Shown: positions 33,304-42,228 of the stretch, in pieces
Numbering within the stretch: position 1 is the stretch's first letter
How the letters are laid out: each line of letters begins with the position of its first letter
NCBI RefSeq assembly: GCF_004123145.1
Contig: NZ_SDKC01000001.1
Span: 2,327,501-2,391,500 of the forward strand
Length of the DNA stretch: 64,000 bases
Origin: Blautia faecicola
GTDB lineage: Bacteria; Bacillota; Clostridia; Lachnospirales; Lachnospiraceae
Direction of reading: 5' to 3'
Translations under genes and position numbers: made by a program
The notes under the pieces: generated by a model
What the model was told of the DNA's origin: nothing
Databases searched by the model: none
Seen by the model: only the letters and a program-made list of their open reading frames with translations

Positions 33304-34449
33304 TCACTTCCTTACCGGCCGCTTTCTGCCAAGCAGCATGAAAAGTAAAACAATTGCCGCACCGACTGCCGTCACCAGATAACCGATCGGTTTCTGCGGG
33401 TCTCCGGTGCTGACTGCAGTTGCTATTTTTCCGGTTTCTTCTTCTCCTGTGGTAAACCAGAACTTTATTTTTCCTTTCTGCAGCGCATAAGTATTATCCG
33501 CGGCCTTCGCAAGGGAAAACGTAAACCGTAACTGTTTTTCCTCCTGTGGTGCAAGTTTTCCCAGGGATTGCAGTTCTTTTGGTGTACATGCTGCCGCACT
33601 TCCCTGATACAGAATCCGGTTTTCTTCTTTTTCAAGCAGTTCCACCTTCAGTTCCATCTTTTCCAGCAATACACTCTGTTCCTGTGTTTCCGCTCTGAAA
33701 AATACTTCCCGTTCTTTTTCGGTCGTATTTTTCAGCCGGATACTTCCCGTCTGGCTTTTTCCCGGAACAAAGGTTTCGAGTGTTTTCATGCATCCTTCTT
33801 GTTCTACCGCAAATCCCTGCACCTGCTCGGCAAGTAACAGTTCCACTTCCTCTGTGTCTGCCGTCTGTTCCTGTATGTCTCCCCCCGGTGCATACTGAAT
33901 CGGAAAGGTGTACACCTTCATCCCCCACGGATCTTCCCCCGTAAAATTCGGTGAAAAATATTCTGCCTGTACTGCCTCTGCACGGACACAGGCCTTCCAC
34001 ACATTATCTTCATCCGGTGTTTTCCATTCCCATGGGATTCGGATTCCCTGAAAGAACTCCACCTTTTCTCCCGGTTTTACCGTATGCTTATAATAGAAGT
34101 AATCACCATCCCGTACCCAGTCACTGCTGATTCCTTCCAGATTTTCCAGTGACAGTGGTTTTTCTGACTCTTTCTGTGAGGAAAAAGACACCGTTGCCCT
34201 CACATAACATTCCGCTCCGTCATTTCGGATTCGTGGAATCTTTGATACAAAACCACCGGGCAGTACATCTTTTCCGTTTTTCCAGGGTACTTCTTTTCCT
34301 TCCTCCAGCATATATTCTTTCAAGCAGATATCCACTTTTCCGGTATTTGCCTGATACAGAACATATACTTTCGGGAGTGCATAGATTCCTGTCAGCCCGA
34401 GAAGCGCAAGCAAACACAAGATACTGCCGATTTTTCCTGTCTTTTTCAT
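33304..34449 (-). CDS. Membrane-anchored TasA/camelysin-like surface protein
   Basis: A 381-residue protein. It has an N-terminal signal segment (about 7-30), a TasA/camelysin-like region ('PGGFVSKIPRIRNDGAECYVR', with 'YVRATVSF' resembling the neighbouring proteins), a Glu-rich linker near 195-210, and a second beta-rich domain (about 225-335). It ends in a membrane helix (about 353-374, YLVTAVGAAIVLLFMLLG) and a basic tail RKRPVRK. 'STGDPQKP' before the helix looks like a worn sortase signal but lacks a proper xPxTG. It could be the base or anchor of a fibre. The ATG overlaps the previous stop by 4 bases. Confidence 0.75.
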   Translation of the reverse strand: MKKTGKIGSILCLLALLGLTGIYALPKVYVLYQANTGKVDICLKEYMLEEGKEVPWKNGKDVLPGGFVSKIPRIRNDGAECYVRATVSFSSQKESEKPLSLENLEGISSDWVRDGDYFYYKHTVKPGEKVEFFQGIRIPWEWKTPDEDNVWKACVRAEAVQAEYFSPNFTGEDPWGMKVYTFPIQYAPGGDIQEQTADTEEVELLLAEQVQGFAVEQEGCMKTLETFVPGKSQTGSIRLKNTTEKEREVFFRAETQEQSVLLEKMELKVELLEKEENRILYQGSAAACTPKELQSLGKLAPQEEKQLRFTFSLAKAADNTYALQKGKIKFWFTTGEEETGKIATAVSTGDPQKPIGYLVTAVGAAIVLLFMLLGRKRPVRK

Positions 34450-34973
34450 TTTTCCTGCCCTTCTTCCCGTTCCATCAGATGTGCAAATGCCTCTCTGCTG
34501 TTTTCATGTCCTGCTGCCTGTACGCTTTCGGTATAGACGGTCAGATCAAAATCCGTGATTTCTTCCTCGCTCTCCCAAGTCAGTCCATACAGAAGCACCT
34601 CTGTACGTTCTTTGGGATTTACGATATCGGTATAATAGTAATACCCGTCTTCTGCAAGTTCCCACCGGCTGCTTCCCATCAGAAGTCTGGCTCCTTCTTC
34701 TGCCTCTTTACTGCTGAACAGACAGCAGGCTCTCACATACATCGGACCCCGTCCGGTATTGGTAAACGTCACTTCTTTTTTGATCTTTTCCCCCGGTTTC
34801 AGTTCCGGATCCGGAAATTCCTCTTCTATCTCCACTTCATTCATACCGACAGAAAGCGTATTATCCTGCCGGCTCTGGTCGGTAAACCAGCCGTATATGG
34901 TTCGTCCACCGACCAGCAGCATCATCATCAGCAGCGCAGACAGGAGTCCTGTAACAGTCATGACTCTTTTCAT
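34446..34973 (-). CDS. TasA/camelysin-like exported protein
   Basis: A 175-residue protein with a signal peptide (about 5-23) followed by GWFTDQ and 'NTLSVGMNEVEIEEEF', a close variant of the SipW-type cleavage region. Then comes a compact beta domain: 'LKPGEKIKKEVTFTNTG', 'YVRACCLF' and 'YYYYTDIVNPKE'. It is shorter than Bacillus TasA and resembles TapA/camelysin members. It lies 18 bases after the gene at 34992-35687 and overlaps the next by 4. Confidence 0.85.
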   Translation of the reverse strand: MKRVMTVTGLLSALLMMMLLVGGRTIYGWFTDQSRQDNTLSVGMNEVEIEEEFPDPELKPGEKIKKEVTFTNTGRGPMYVRACCLFSSKEAEEGARLLMGSSRWELAEDGYYYYTDIVNPKERTEVLLYGLTWESEEEITDFDLTVYTESVQAAGHENSREAFAHLMEREEGQEK

Positions 34974-34991
34974 TCCTCCCGTTCCTTTCTA

Positions 34992-35687
34992 TCATGAAAA
35001 ACTTTCTGCCAGTTCTCTCTGATTGGAAATGATCTTCCAGATTTCTACCGCATTATTGGTTCCTCCGTTCAGATCTGTTGTCTGGATACCAAATGCTTTG
35101 ATTCCGATCTTATACATGCCGTTTTCGAGTCCCTGACCTTCCATTGCATTGACAAACGTAACTTCGCGGAACAGATTTTTTGTGGTTTCCTGTGGTTTTA
35201 CCACGGTACAGGTTCCCTGTGCTCCGGCATAGGCATACAGATGTTTGACTGCTGTTTTTTCTCCTGTCTCATCTGTGACATCCACAGATCCCAGTAATTT
35301 CCAGGAGCTGTCTGTCTGATAGGTATACAGTTCTCTCACTACTTCCGGATTTCTTGTGCCGTCATTGTTTACCGTAACGATCTTTTTGCACGGAACTTCC
35401 ACGGTCATATAAACAAACGCATCGTTCGTTCCGGTATTTTTTACCTGCGGATCTTTCTCGATGGTCTGATTCGGTGTCATGTTTTCCGCTTCGTCCGGGA
35501 TGTCGTTCCCGTTTTCATCCGGTTTTTTGTCCCACTCCGGCTCTTCCAAATCAATCGTGACTTTTCCAACCGTAAAGGTATTGGTTTTTTCGTCCTGATC
35601 GGTAAAGTACGCAGATACGGAGCCTACCAGAAGGACAGCTGTGATTGCAGTGATACCCATATATTTTTTCCATGTGTTGTTTTTCAT
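34992..35687 (-). CDS. SipW-dependent TasA-like fibre protein
   Basis: A 231-residue exported protein and the first gene of the operon. The signal peptide (about 8-26) ends in SAYFTDQDEKTNTFTVGKV, the textbook SipW-type signal. The mature part is acidic and beta-rich, with 'KNTGTNDAFVYMTVEVP' and 'NLFREVTFVNAMEG', matching the TasA/camelysin fold, and could be the main fibre subunit. Its ribosome site GGAGATC is formed by the end of the fourth 12-bp repeat in the leader. Promoter candidate at 35943-35971. Confidence 0.88.
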   Translation of the reverse strand: MKNNTWKKYMGITAITAVLLVGSVSAYFTDQDEKTNTFTVGKVTIDLEEPEWDKKPDENGNDIPDEAENMTPNQTIEKDPQVKNTGTNDAFVYMTVEVPCKKIVTVNNDGTRNPEVVRELYTYQTDSSWKLLGSVDVTDETGEKTAVKHLYAYAGAQGTCTVVKPQETTKNLFREVTFVNAMEGQGLENGMYKIGIKAFGIQTTDLNGGTNNAVEIWKIISNQRELAESFS

Positions 35688-35698
35688 ATTTGTGATCT

Positions 35699-35746
35699 CC
35701 TTTGATATGTTTTTTGATGTGTTTTTTCATGTGTTTTTTGATATGT
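35699..35746 (-). repeat. Four tandem 12-bp repeats in the fibre operon leader
   Basis: Read on the minus strand the units are ACATATCAAAAA, ACACATGAAAAA, ACACATCAAAAA and ACATATCAAAGG. The last unit merges into the ribosome site (AAAGGAGATC) 11 bases before the ATG of the TasA-like gene. Nothing else supportable is seen in 35747-35901. Confidence 0.85.
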
Positions 35747-35901
35747 TTCATTGAAATGGAAATGTTGAAAATGTTGTTTATCTTGTTCTTATCTCGATCA
35801 CCCCTCTTTTCCTGTGTTGAGGCGCAAAAATACTCTGCTCCTGACCTTCTTGTTTCGTTTTTCATAAAATGGAATGGATGGCAGAACTGCCGGAATGAAC
35901 C

Positions 35902-35942
35902 AAAAAAGGTTCTGTCAGATAAAGAACTATCTGACAGAACCC
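35902..35942 (-). terminator. Terminator after the UPF0210 gene
   Basis: Perfect 14-bp stem GGTTCTGTCAGATA (35908-35921) with TATCTGACAGAACC (35929-35942); TTTTTT follows on the minus strand. Confidence 0.88.
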
Positions 35943-35971
35943 AGTATAACAGTCCTGCACCCAATGTGCAA
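35943..35971 (-). promoter_or_regulatory. Promoter candidate of the SipW/TasA-like operon
   Basis: Reading leftward: -35 TTGCAC (35966-35971), 17-base spacer, -10 TATACT (35943-35948). The expected start (near 35936) lies within the 5' arm of the terminator hairpin at 35902-35942. Confidence 0.55.
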
Positions 35972-35994
35972 GTCTTTTTTGAAAAATATTCCTC

Positions 35995-37359
35995 TTAGTT
36001 TTTAAAGCTGTGGATCGGCGCCGGAATTCTTCCTCCGCGGTTGATGAAATCATCGCAACGGAACGTATTCACAGGCATTACCGGTGCATAACCGAGTAAT
36101 CCACCGAACTCTACGGTTTCTCCCACACCTTTTCCGATGACCGGGATCACGCGGACTGCTGTGGTTTTCTGGTTTACCATACCGATTGCCATCTCATCTG
36201 CGATCATACCGGAAATCGTAGTTGCCGGTGTATCTCCAGGGATCGCGATCATGTCCAGACCTACCGAGCAGACACAGGTCATGGCTTCCAGTTTTTCCAG
36301 AGACAGTGCTCCCAGATTGACGGCATCAATCATTCCCTGATCTTCGCTGACCGGAATAAATGCTCCGCTTAAGCCGCCGACATAGGAGGATGCCATAACA
36401 CCACCTTTTTTCACCTGGTCATTTAACATGGCAAGTGCAGCTGTGGTTCCCGGTGCGCCTACACGCTCCAGACCGATCTCTTCCAGAATCTGAGCAACAG
36501 AATCTCCGATTGCCGGAGTCGGTGCCAGAGACAGGTCTACGATACCAAACGGTACGTTCAGTCTCTTGGATGCTTCCTGTGCAACCAGCTGTCCGACACG
36601 GGTGATCTTGAATGCGGTCTTTTTGATGGTTTCACACAGAACTTCGAAGTTCTCGCCTCTTACTTTTGACAGGGCGTAATTTACAACACCAGGTCCGCTG
36701 ACGCCGACATTGATAATTGCGTCTGCTTCTGTCACACCGTGGAAAGCACCTGCCATAAACGGGTTGTCATCCGGTGCATTACAGAATACAACCAGTTTTG
36801 CACAGCCCAGAGAATCGTCTTCTTTTGTAGCCTCTGCGGTGGCAAGAACCATCTCACCCATCAGTTTTACAGCATCCATGTTGATACCGGTCTTTGTGGA
36901 TCCCAGGTTTACGGAGCTGCAGACACGCTCGGTTTCTGCAAGAGCCTGCGGGATGGAACGGATCAGCAGTTCATCTGCTTTTGTCATCCCTTTGGATACC
37001 AGTGCAGAATAACCACCGATAAAGTTTACGCCTACTTCTTTTGCTGCTTTATCCAGTGTTTTTGCCAGTGTGACAAAGTCTTCCGGTGTTTTACATGCTG
37101 CACCGCCGATCAGTGCGATCGGGGTAACGGAGATTCGTTTATTTACAATCGGGATTCCGTATTCTTTGGAGATATCTTCACCGGTCTGTACCAGATTTTT
37201 TGCCAGTCCTGTGATCTTTTCATAAACCTTCTGATTGACTTTTTCCAGATCACTGTCGATACAGTCTAACAGACTGATACCCAGTGTGATGGTACGCACA
37301 TCCAGGTTTTCCTGCTCAATCATCTTATTGGTTTCGTTTACTTCGAACATATTAATCAT
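35995..37359 (-). CDS. UPF0210 (DUF711/PFL-family) protein
   Basis: A 454-residue conserved protein. Blocks such as '[12 protein letters not shown]', '[13 protein letters not shown]', '[23 protein letters not shown]' (in pieces) and '[18 protein letters not shown]' identify UPF0210. Its fold relates to glycyl-radical enzyme (PFL-like) proteins, but the activity is unknown. The ATG at 37359 has AGGAGGGC upstream. It almost always follows a small ACT-domain protein, as here (23 bases apart), which suggests amino-acid or metabolite sensing. Confidence 0.92.
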   Translation of the reverse strand: MINMFEVNETNKMIEQENLDVRTITLGISLLDCIDSDLEKVNQKVYEKITGLAKNLVQTGEDISKEYGIPIVNKRISVTPIALIGGAACKTPEDFVTLAKTLDKAAKEVGVNFIGGYSALVSKGMTKADELLIRSIPQALAETERVCSSVNLGSTKTGINMDAVKLMGEMVLATAEATKEDDSLGCAKLVVFCNAPDDNPFMAGAFHGVTEADAIINVGVSGPGVVNYALSKVRGENFEVLCETIKKTAFKITRVGQLVAQEASKRLNVPFGIVDLSLAPTPAIGDSVAQILEEIGLERVGAPGTTAALAMLNDQVKKGGVMASSYVGGLSGAFIPVSEDQGMIDAVNLGALSLEKLEAMTCVCSVGLDMIAIPGDTPATTISGMIADEMAIGMVNQKTTAVRVIPVIGKGVGETVEFGGLLGYAPVMPVNTFRCDDFINRGGRIPAPIHSFKN

Positions 37360-37382
37360 TTTTCTGCCCTCCTGCGCCGGTC

Positions 37383-37655
37383 TTAGATACGATGCATCTT
37401 GTTAAAGATATCCTCATGCTGACAACGGATATTTACACCGATCTCTTCACCCAGTGCGTTCAGTTCTTCTGCGATCTCGCCGGTTGTTTTTTCACATGCG
37501 CTTGCATCTGTGATCATCATCATGTTGAAGTAGCCATCCAGGATCGTCTGCGTGATATCAAGAATATTCACCTGATTGTCTGCCAGATAAGTACAAACTT
37601 TTGCAATGATTCCTACAGTATCTTTTCCTACTACTGTGATAATTGTTTTTTTCAT
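37383..37655 (-). CDS. ACT-domain protein (UPF0237)
   Basis: A 90-residue single ACT domain: '[21 protein letters not shown]' (split here as [13 protein letters not shown] and CTYLADN) and '[19 protein letters not shown]'. ACT domains bind amino acids or related ligands. The partner is the UPF0210 gene immediately downstream. The ligand is unknown. Confidence 0.93.
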   Translation of the reverse strand: MKKTIITVVGKDTVGIIAKVCTYLADNQVNILDITQTILDGYFNMMMITDASACEKTTGEIAEELNALGEEIGVNIRCQHEDIFNKMHRI

Positions 37656-37667
37656 CTTTCTTCTCCT

Positions 37668-38465
37668 TTACACTTCTACTACTTCTGATGCTGTATCTCT
37701 GTGAGCGACATCAATCCGGAAATCCTTTGCTTTATAAGGATTATCCCCCATCGTCACCTCTGCACAGACGGTCTCATAAGCCAGCGCCTCGTAGTTGTTT
37801 TCTCTGCTCAGATGTCCCAGCAGGATCTGTTTCATATTATCATGAAGCAGCTGACAAAGCAACTGTCCTGCCGTCTCATTGGACAAATGACCTTTATCCC
37901 CTAAGATTCTCCGCTTCAGGTAGTAGGGATATTTTCCTACCTGCAGCATATTTACATCGTGGTTTGCTTCCAGAAGCAGGGCATCCAGTCCCTTCAGGTT
38001 TTCCACGATATAATCATCATAAACACCCATATCGGTAGCGATCCCGACTTCCCGTTTACCCTGCCCGATCCGGTAGGCAACCGGCTCAGCGGCATCGTGA
38101 GAAATCCGAAACGGGTGTACGGTGAGATCCCCGATCGGGCAGTCCTGATCCGGTATTACTTCATGGAAAATACCTTCCGGCATTTTCCCGAGGCTTCCGG
38201 AATCTTCCATGGCACGGATCGTTCCCGCTGTCGCATAGATCGGTACCCCGCATTTTCTTGCCACCACACCGAGTCCCTTGATATGATCCGAATGTTCATG
38301 TGTGACCAGAATCCCATCCAGGTCCCCCGTGGTAAGATCCAGGGAATTCAGCCCGAACTCCACTTTCTTTCCACTGATTCCCGTATCTACCAGAAGATGA
38401 GTTGTATCGCTCCCCACATATATACAGTTTCCGCTGCTTCCGCTTGCAATACTACATAGTCTCAT
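37668..38465 (-). CDS. MBL-fold metallo-hydrolase (YycJ/WalJ-like)
   Basis: A 265-residue metallo-beta-lactamase-fold protein. 'VTHEHSDHIKGLG' is the HxHxDH metal motif and 'FRISHDAAEPVAYRI' and 'LGHLSRENN' supply further ligands. 'CSIASGSSGNCIYV' at the start is typical of the WalJ/YycJ group, linked in Bacillus to coordination of cell division and replication. The ATG at 38465 overlaps coaE by 14 bases; a longer frame to 38540 is not needed. No walRK genes are in the window. Confidence 0.9.
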   Translation of the reverse strand: MRLCSIASGSSGNCIYVGSDTTHLLVDTGISGKKVEFGLNSLDLTTGDLDGILVTHEHSDHIKGLGVVARKCGVPIYATAGTIRAMEDSGSLGKMPEGIFHEVIPDQDCPIGDLTVHPFRISHDAAEPVAYRIGQGKREVGIATDMGVYDDYIVENLKGLDALLLEANHDVNMLQVGKYPYYLKRRILGDKGHLSNETAGQLLCQLLHDNMKQILLGHLSRENNYEALAYETVCAEVTMGDNPYKAKDFRIDVAHRDTASEVVEV

Positions 38466-39060
38466 CAATCTGCATCCTTTGCATCTTTTGTTGAATCTGT
38501 TCTTTTGTTTCTTTGAAATCACCACTGTTGTCAATCTCAAAATCGCAGTGATTGCTGAATTCTTCCTCGCTGAGCTGGTTTCTGAAGATACTGCGGCATT
38601 TTTCTTCTGAATATCCTCTGTTTTGTTTCAATCGCTCCATGCGGGTTTCTTCATCCGCATAAATATACCACAATTCGTCACAGATTTCATCATATTTATC
38701 TTCAATCAGCAAAGCCGCTTCCACGATGAAGATGTCTGTCTCATTTTCTTCTTCCCGTTTTATTGCTTTTCTGATATATTCTTTTACTGCCGGATGAACG
38801 ATCGCGTTCATCTTTGCAAGCATCTCTTTGTCCTCAAAGACAATCTTTGCGATCTGTTCCCGGTCCAGTGTCTCATCTTCCTTTAAAATCCCCACTCCGA
38901 ACAGGTCTACAATGGCACTGTAGCAGGCTTTTCCCGGCCGCATGACCAGATAACCCACTTCATCTGCTTCCACAACCGTCGCATTCCAGTTCCCTGCGAT
39001 ATAGCCAAGGACTTCGCTTTTTCCGGCTCCTACTCCGCCGGTTACTCCTATCACCTTCAT
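38452..39060 (-). CDS. coaE: Dephospho-CoA kinase
   Basis: Last step of coenzyme A synthesis. The 202 residues have the P-loop GGVGAGKSEV at about 8-17, 'EADEVGYLVM', and a lid region with 'RMERLKQNRGYSEE'. It follows polA by 50 bases, the usual polA-coaE order of Firmicutes (without fpg here), and overlaps the MBL-fold gene. Confidence 0.96.
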   Translation of the reverse strand: MKVIGVTGGVGAGKSEVLGYIAGNWNATVVEADEVGYLVMRPGKACYSAIVDLFGVGILKEDETLDREQIAKIVFEDKEMLAKMNAIVHPAVKEYIRKAIKREEENETDIFIVEAALLIEDKYDEICDELWYIYADEETRMERLKQNRGYSEEKCRSIFRNQLSEEEFSNHCDFEIDNSGDFKETKEQIQQKMQRMQIDETM

Positions 39061-39110
39061 CTGGTATCTCCCCTTTCTTTCGTTACCGTTTCCCGTATTC
39101 CGGACAGCAA

Positions 39111-41747
39111 TTATTTTGCTTCATACCAGTTTTCTCCTGTGTGCATATCCACCTCCAGCGGAACAGACAGATCTGCCGCCTGGCGCATCTCACGCTCCAG
39201 AATCGCAGATACCTCTTCCACTTCTTCTTTCGCCGTCTCGATCAGCAGCTCATCATGTACCTGCAGCACCAGGCGGGAGCGGAGATGTTCGCTTCGAAGT
39301 GCCTGATTGACACGGATCATCGCAATCTTTATGATATCCGCAGCCGTTCCCTGAATCGGAGAGTTCATCGCGATTCGTTCCCCGAAAGAGCGCTGCATAA
39401 AATTGCTTGATTTTAATTCCGGTACCGGGCGGCGGCGTCCGAACATCGTAAGGCTGTATCCGTCCGCTTTCGCTTTTTCCACTTCTCCGTCCAGATAACT
39501 CTTGATCTTCGGATAGGTGGCAAAATATTTTTCGATATAATCGGCTGCTTCTTTTCTTGTGATACTCAGATCCTGGCTCAGTCCGAAAGAACTGATCCCG
39601 TAGACGATGCCGAAGTTGACTGCTTTCGCATTTCTTCTCTGTAACGGCGTTACCTCATCAAACGGGATATGAAAAACCTGAGAAGCTGTCATCCTGTGGA
39701 TATCCTGCGCCTCCCGGTACGCTTTGATCAGCATCTCATCCCCGGAAAGATGCGCCAGCACACGAAGTTCAATCTGTGAATAATCCGCATCCAGGAATAC
39801 AAAACCGTCTCTCGGAACAAATACTTTTCGGATCAGCCGTCCCAGTTCCATACGCACCGGGATATTCTGCAGGTTCGGTTCTGTACTGCTGATTCTTCCG
39901 GTTGCTGTGATCGTCTGGTTGAAGGTGGAATGGATTCTTCCATCCTCCCCGATATAGCCTGCCAGTCCGTCTGCATACGTGGATTTTAATTTTGTAAGCT
40001 GTCGGTATTCCAGAATGTCGGCAACAAACGGATAGTCCGGTGCCAGTTTGTCCAGAACATCTGCCGCGGTGGAATATCCGGTCTTTGTCTTCTTTCCACC
40101 CGGCATCTGCATCTTTTCAAACAGGATCACACCCAACTGTTTCGGAGAATTGATATTAAAGGTCTCTCCGGCTTCCTCGTAAATCTTCTCCTCCAGCTCC
40201 CGGATACGGACTTCCAGTTTTTCCCCGTACAACTTCAGTTCTTCTCCTTTTACAAGGATTCCCTCTTTTTCCATATCGTCCAGGGTAAATACCAGAGGCA
40301 TCTCGATCTCTTCAAACAGGTTCCACATACCGGCTTCCTGTAAGGCTTTTTTCAGGGCATCCTTTCCGTGAAGTGCCACATACGCCTGATAGGCTCCGTA
40401 GGCTGCCGCCTGTTCGTTGTCTGCTTTTTTCGGATCCGGCTTTTTCATTCCTGAAAATACTTCTTCCTGCGACGGAAGCTGCTCTCCCAGATATTCTTTT
40501 GCCACATCGTCATAGGTGTAATCACTTTTCAGCGGATTCATCAGATATGCACCGATGCCAAGATCAAAGATTCCTTTCCGTTCCGGAATCTCTATCTTTT
40601 TACGGATGGATTTTACATCCCAGGCTCCAATCTCGGAACTGCCCGCAAAAAGCCGCTCCAGATGACCGCATAACACACCTTCGGTCTGGAAGCCTTCCAC
40701 CGGGAAATACACCACTTCCTGATCTTCCATCGCTACCGCGACACCGCGGATTCCTTCCATCCCGTCCACGACAGCCACGCCGGTCTGTGCGGACTGTTCT
40801 GCCTGGTTCCAGATATTTTCCGCCTCTGCAAAATCTTCTACGCTCCGCCAGGAAGGTAGTTCTTTCTGTTCCGTCTCCTGCTGGTCAAATCTGGATAACA
40901 GATTCTTGAATTCCAGCCGTTTGAAGTAATCATACGCTTCCGGCGTATACAGATTACCCATCCGGGCAGCCTCCCAGGAAAATTCTACAGGACTTTCTGT
41001 ATCGATGGTTGCCAGTTTTTTACTGAGCACCGCAAGATCATAGTGATCCCGCAGGGATTCTTTCGCTTTGTTTGGTTTGATCTCCTCGAGATGCTCATGG
41101 GCATTCTCGATCGAGCCGTAAGCTGCGATAATTTTCGTCGCTGTCTTTTCACCCACGCCCGGGATTCCCGGAATATTATCCGCGGTATCTCCCATCAGGG
41201 CTTTCAGTTCAATGATCTGCGGCGGCGTCACCTGATACGTCTCGAGTACTTCTTTCGCGTGATAATCTTCCACCTCTGTCTTTCCGCCTTTGGTCTTCGG
41301 AATCCGGATCAGTACATGATCGGTAGCAAGCTGCAGAAGATCCCGGTCACCCGACAGGATCGTTGCATCCATCCCCTTCTTTTCCGCCAACCCGGCAATG
41401 GTTCCCAGCAGATCATCTGCCTCGTATCCTTCCTTCGTGACAATAGCCACACCCATCGCTGTCAGAACCTCTTTGATCAGCGGAACCTGTTCCCGCAGTT
41501 CTTCCGGCATAGGTTTTCTCGTTCCTTTGTAAGCATCATACATTTTATGACGGAACGTAGGCGCATGAAGGTCGAATGCAACTGCCAGATATTCCGGTTT
41601 TTCTTCCTCTAACACCTTCGTCATAATATTTAAAAATCCGTACACCGCATTGGTATGCAGCCCTTCCCAGTTCGTCAGGTTGGGCAGCCCGTAATACGCA
41701 CGGTTCAAAATGCTGTGTCCGTCAATCAGTAAGATTTTTTCACTCAT
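39111..41747 (-). CDS. polA: DNA polymerase I
   Basis: An 878-residue repair polymerase. The N-terminal 5' nuclease (about 1-290) has 'LLIDGHSILNRAYYG' and 'EADDLLGTIAG'. The middle exonuclease-like domain (about 310-470) lacks the DxE and other acidic residues of proofreading enzymes, as in Bacillus PolA, so it is probably structural. The polymerase domain has 'DYSQIELRVLAHLSGD' (motif A), 'RRNAKAVNFGIVYG' (motif B) and 'QVHDELL' (motif C). Confidence 0.98.
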   Translation of the reverse strand: MSEKILLIDGHSILNRAYYGLPNLTNWEGLHTNAVYGFLNIMTKVLEEEKPEYLAVAFDLHAPTFRHKMYDAYKGTRKPMPEELREQVPLIKEVLTAMGVAIVTKEGYEADDLLGTIAGLAEKKGMDATILSGDRDLLQLATDHVLIRIPKTKGGKTEVEDYHAKEVLETYQVTPPQIIELKALMGDTADNIPGIPGVGEKTATKIIAAYGSIENAHEHLEEIKPNKAKESLRDHYDLAVLSKKLATIDTESPVEFSWEAARMGNLYTPEAYDYFKRLEFKNLLSRFDQQETEQKELPSWRSVEDFAEAENIWNQAEQSAQTGVAVVDGMEGIRGVAVAMEDQEVVYFPVEGFQTEGVLCGHLERLFAGSSEIGAWDVKSIRKKIEIPERKGIFDLGIGAYLMNPLKSDYTYDDVAKEYLGEQLPSQEEVFSGMKKPDPKKADNEQAAAYGAYQAYVALHGKDALKKALQEAGMWNLFEEIEMPLVFTLDDMEKEGILVKGEELKLYGEKLEVRIRELEEKIYEEAGETFNINSPKQLGVILFEKMQMPGGKKTKTGYSTAADVLDKLAPDYPFVADILEYRQLTKLKSTYADGLAGYIGEDGRIHSTFNQTITATGRISSTEPNLQNIPVRMELGRLIRKVFVPRDGFVFLDADYSQIELRVLAHLSGDEMLIKAYREAQDIHRMTASQVFHIPFDEVTPLQRRNAKAVNFGIVYGISSFGLSQDLSITRKEAADYIEKYFATYPKIKSYLDGEVEKAKADGYSLTMFGRRRPVPELKSSNFMQRSFGERIAMNSPIQGTAADIIKIAMIRVNQALRSEHLRSRLVLQVHDELLIETAKEEVEEVSAILEREMRQAADLSVPLEVDMHTGENWYEAK

Positions 41748-41786
41748 GTTTTATTCCTTTCTCAGACTTTTCCCCGATTACCCGGT

Positions 41787-42137
41787 TCAAAAAAGTCTGG
41801 GCAGTTCCTGATGTCCCAGATAGGAAAGCACCAGAACCAGTAGTACTATGAAAAAAAGCACACCAAGAAAAACCGCTGTTTTCCGGAAAATATTTCTCCG
41901 TCTCACCTGCCGTTCTCTGGTGTGCAGATCTTCCTGCAGCATCTTCGGAATATTATAGGATTCCAGATTTTCCTCCTCCAGATACCGCATACCCACACTG
42001 ATAATGTAATAGGTCTCCAGTTCGTCATAACACTCCCGGCAGGATTTTACATGTTCCAGAAATTCTTCCAGCTCCCGCCCGCTCAGGGTATGATCGATAT
42101 ACGCTTCTATTTTTGTCAGTGCTTCTTCACATTTCAT
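41787..42137 (-). CDS. Anti-sigma-factor-like zinc-finger membrane protein
   Basis: A 116-residue protein. Residues 1-45 form a putative zf-HC2 domain with H-x3-C-x2-C in HVKSCREC, as found in anti-sigma factors, and one membrane helix lies near residues 86-108. The start is the ATG at 42137 with a GAGGAATT site. No sigma-factor gene is adjacent, which is unusual for this family, so its partner is unknown. It lies 39 bases before polA on the same strand. Confidence 0.75.
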   Translation of the reverse strand: MKCEEALTKIEAYIDHTLSGRELEEFLEHVKSCRECYDELETYYIISVGMRYLEEENLESYNIPKMLQEDLHTRERQVRRRNIFRKTAVFLGVLFFIVLLVLVLSYLGHQELPRLF

Positions 42138-42228
42138 AATAATTCCTCTCTCTGTGCCGGTCACTTCCCGGACAATCCCGAACTGGCTTCATCATACCAC
42201 GAAACCGGGAAAAATTGAAGAGGAAACC

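Noticed and set aside
35551-35964. A 137-codon minus-strand frame across the fibre operon leader
   Set aside because: The Lys/His-rich stretch comes from the 12-bp repeats; the frame overlaps the TasA-like gene out of phase and lacks a ribosome site.
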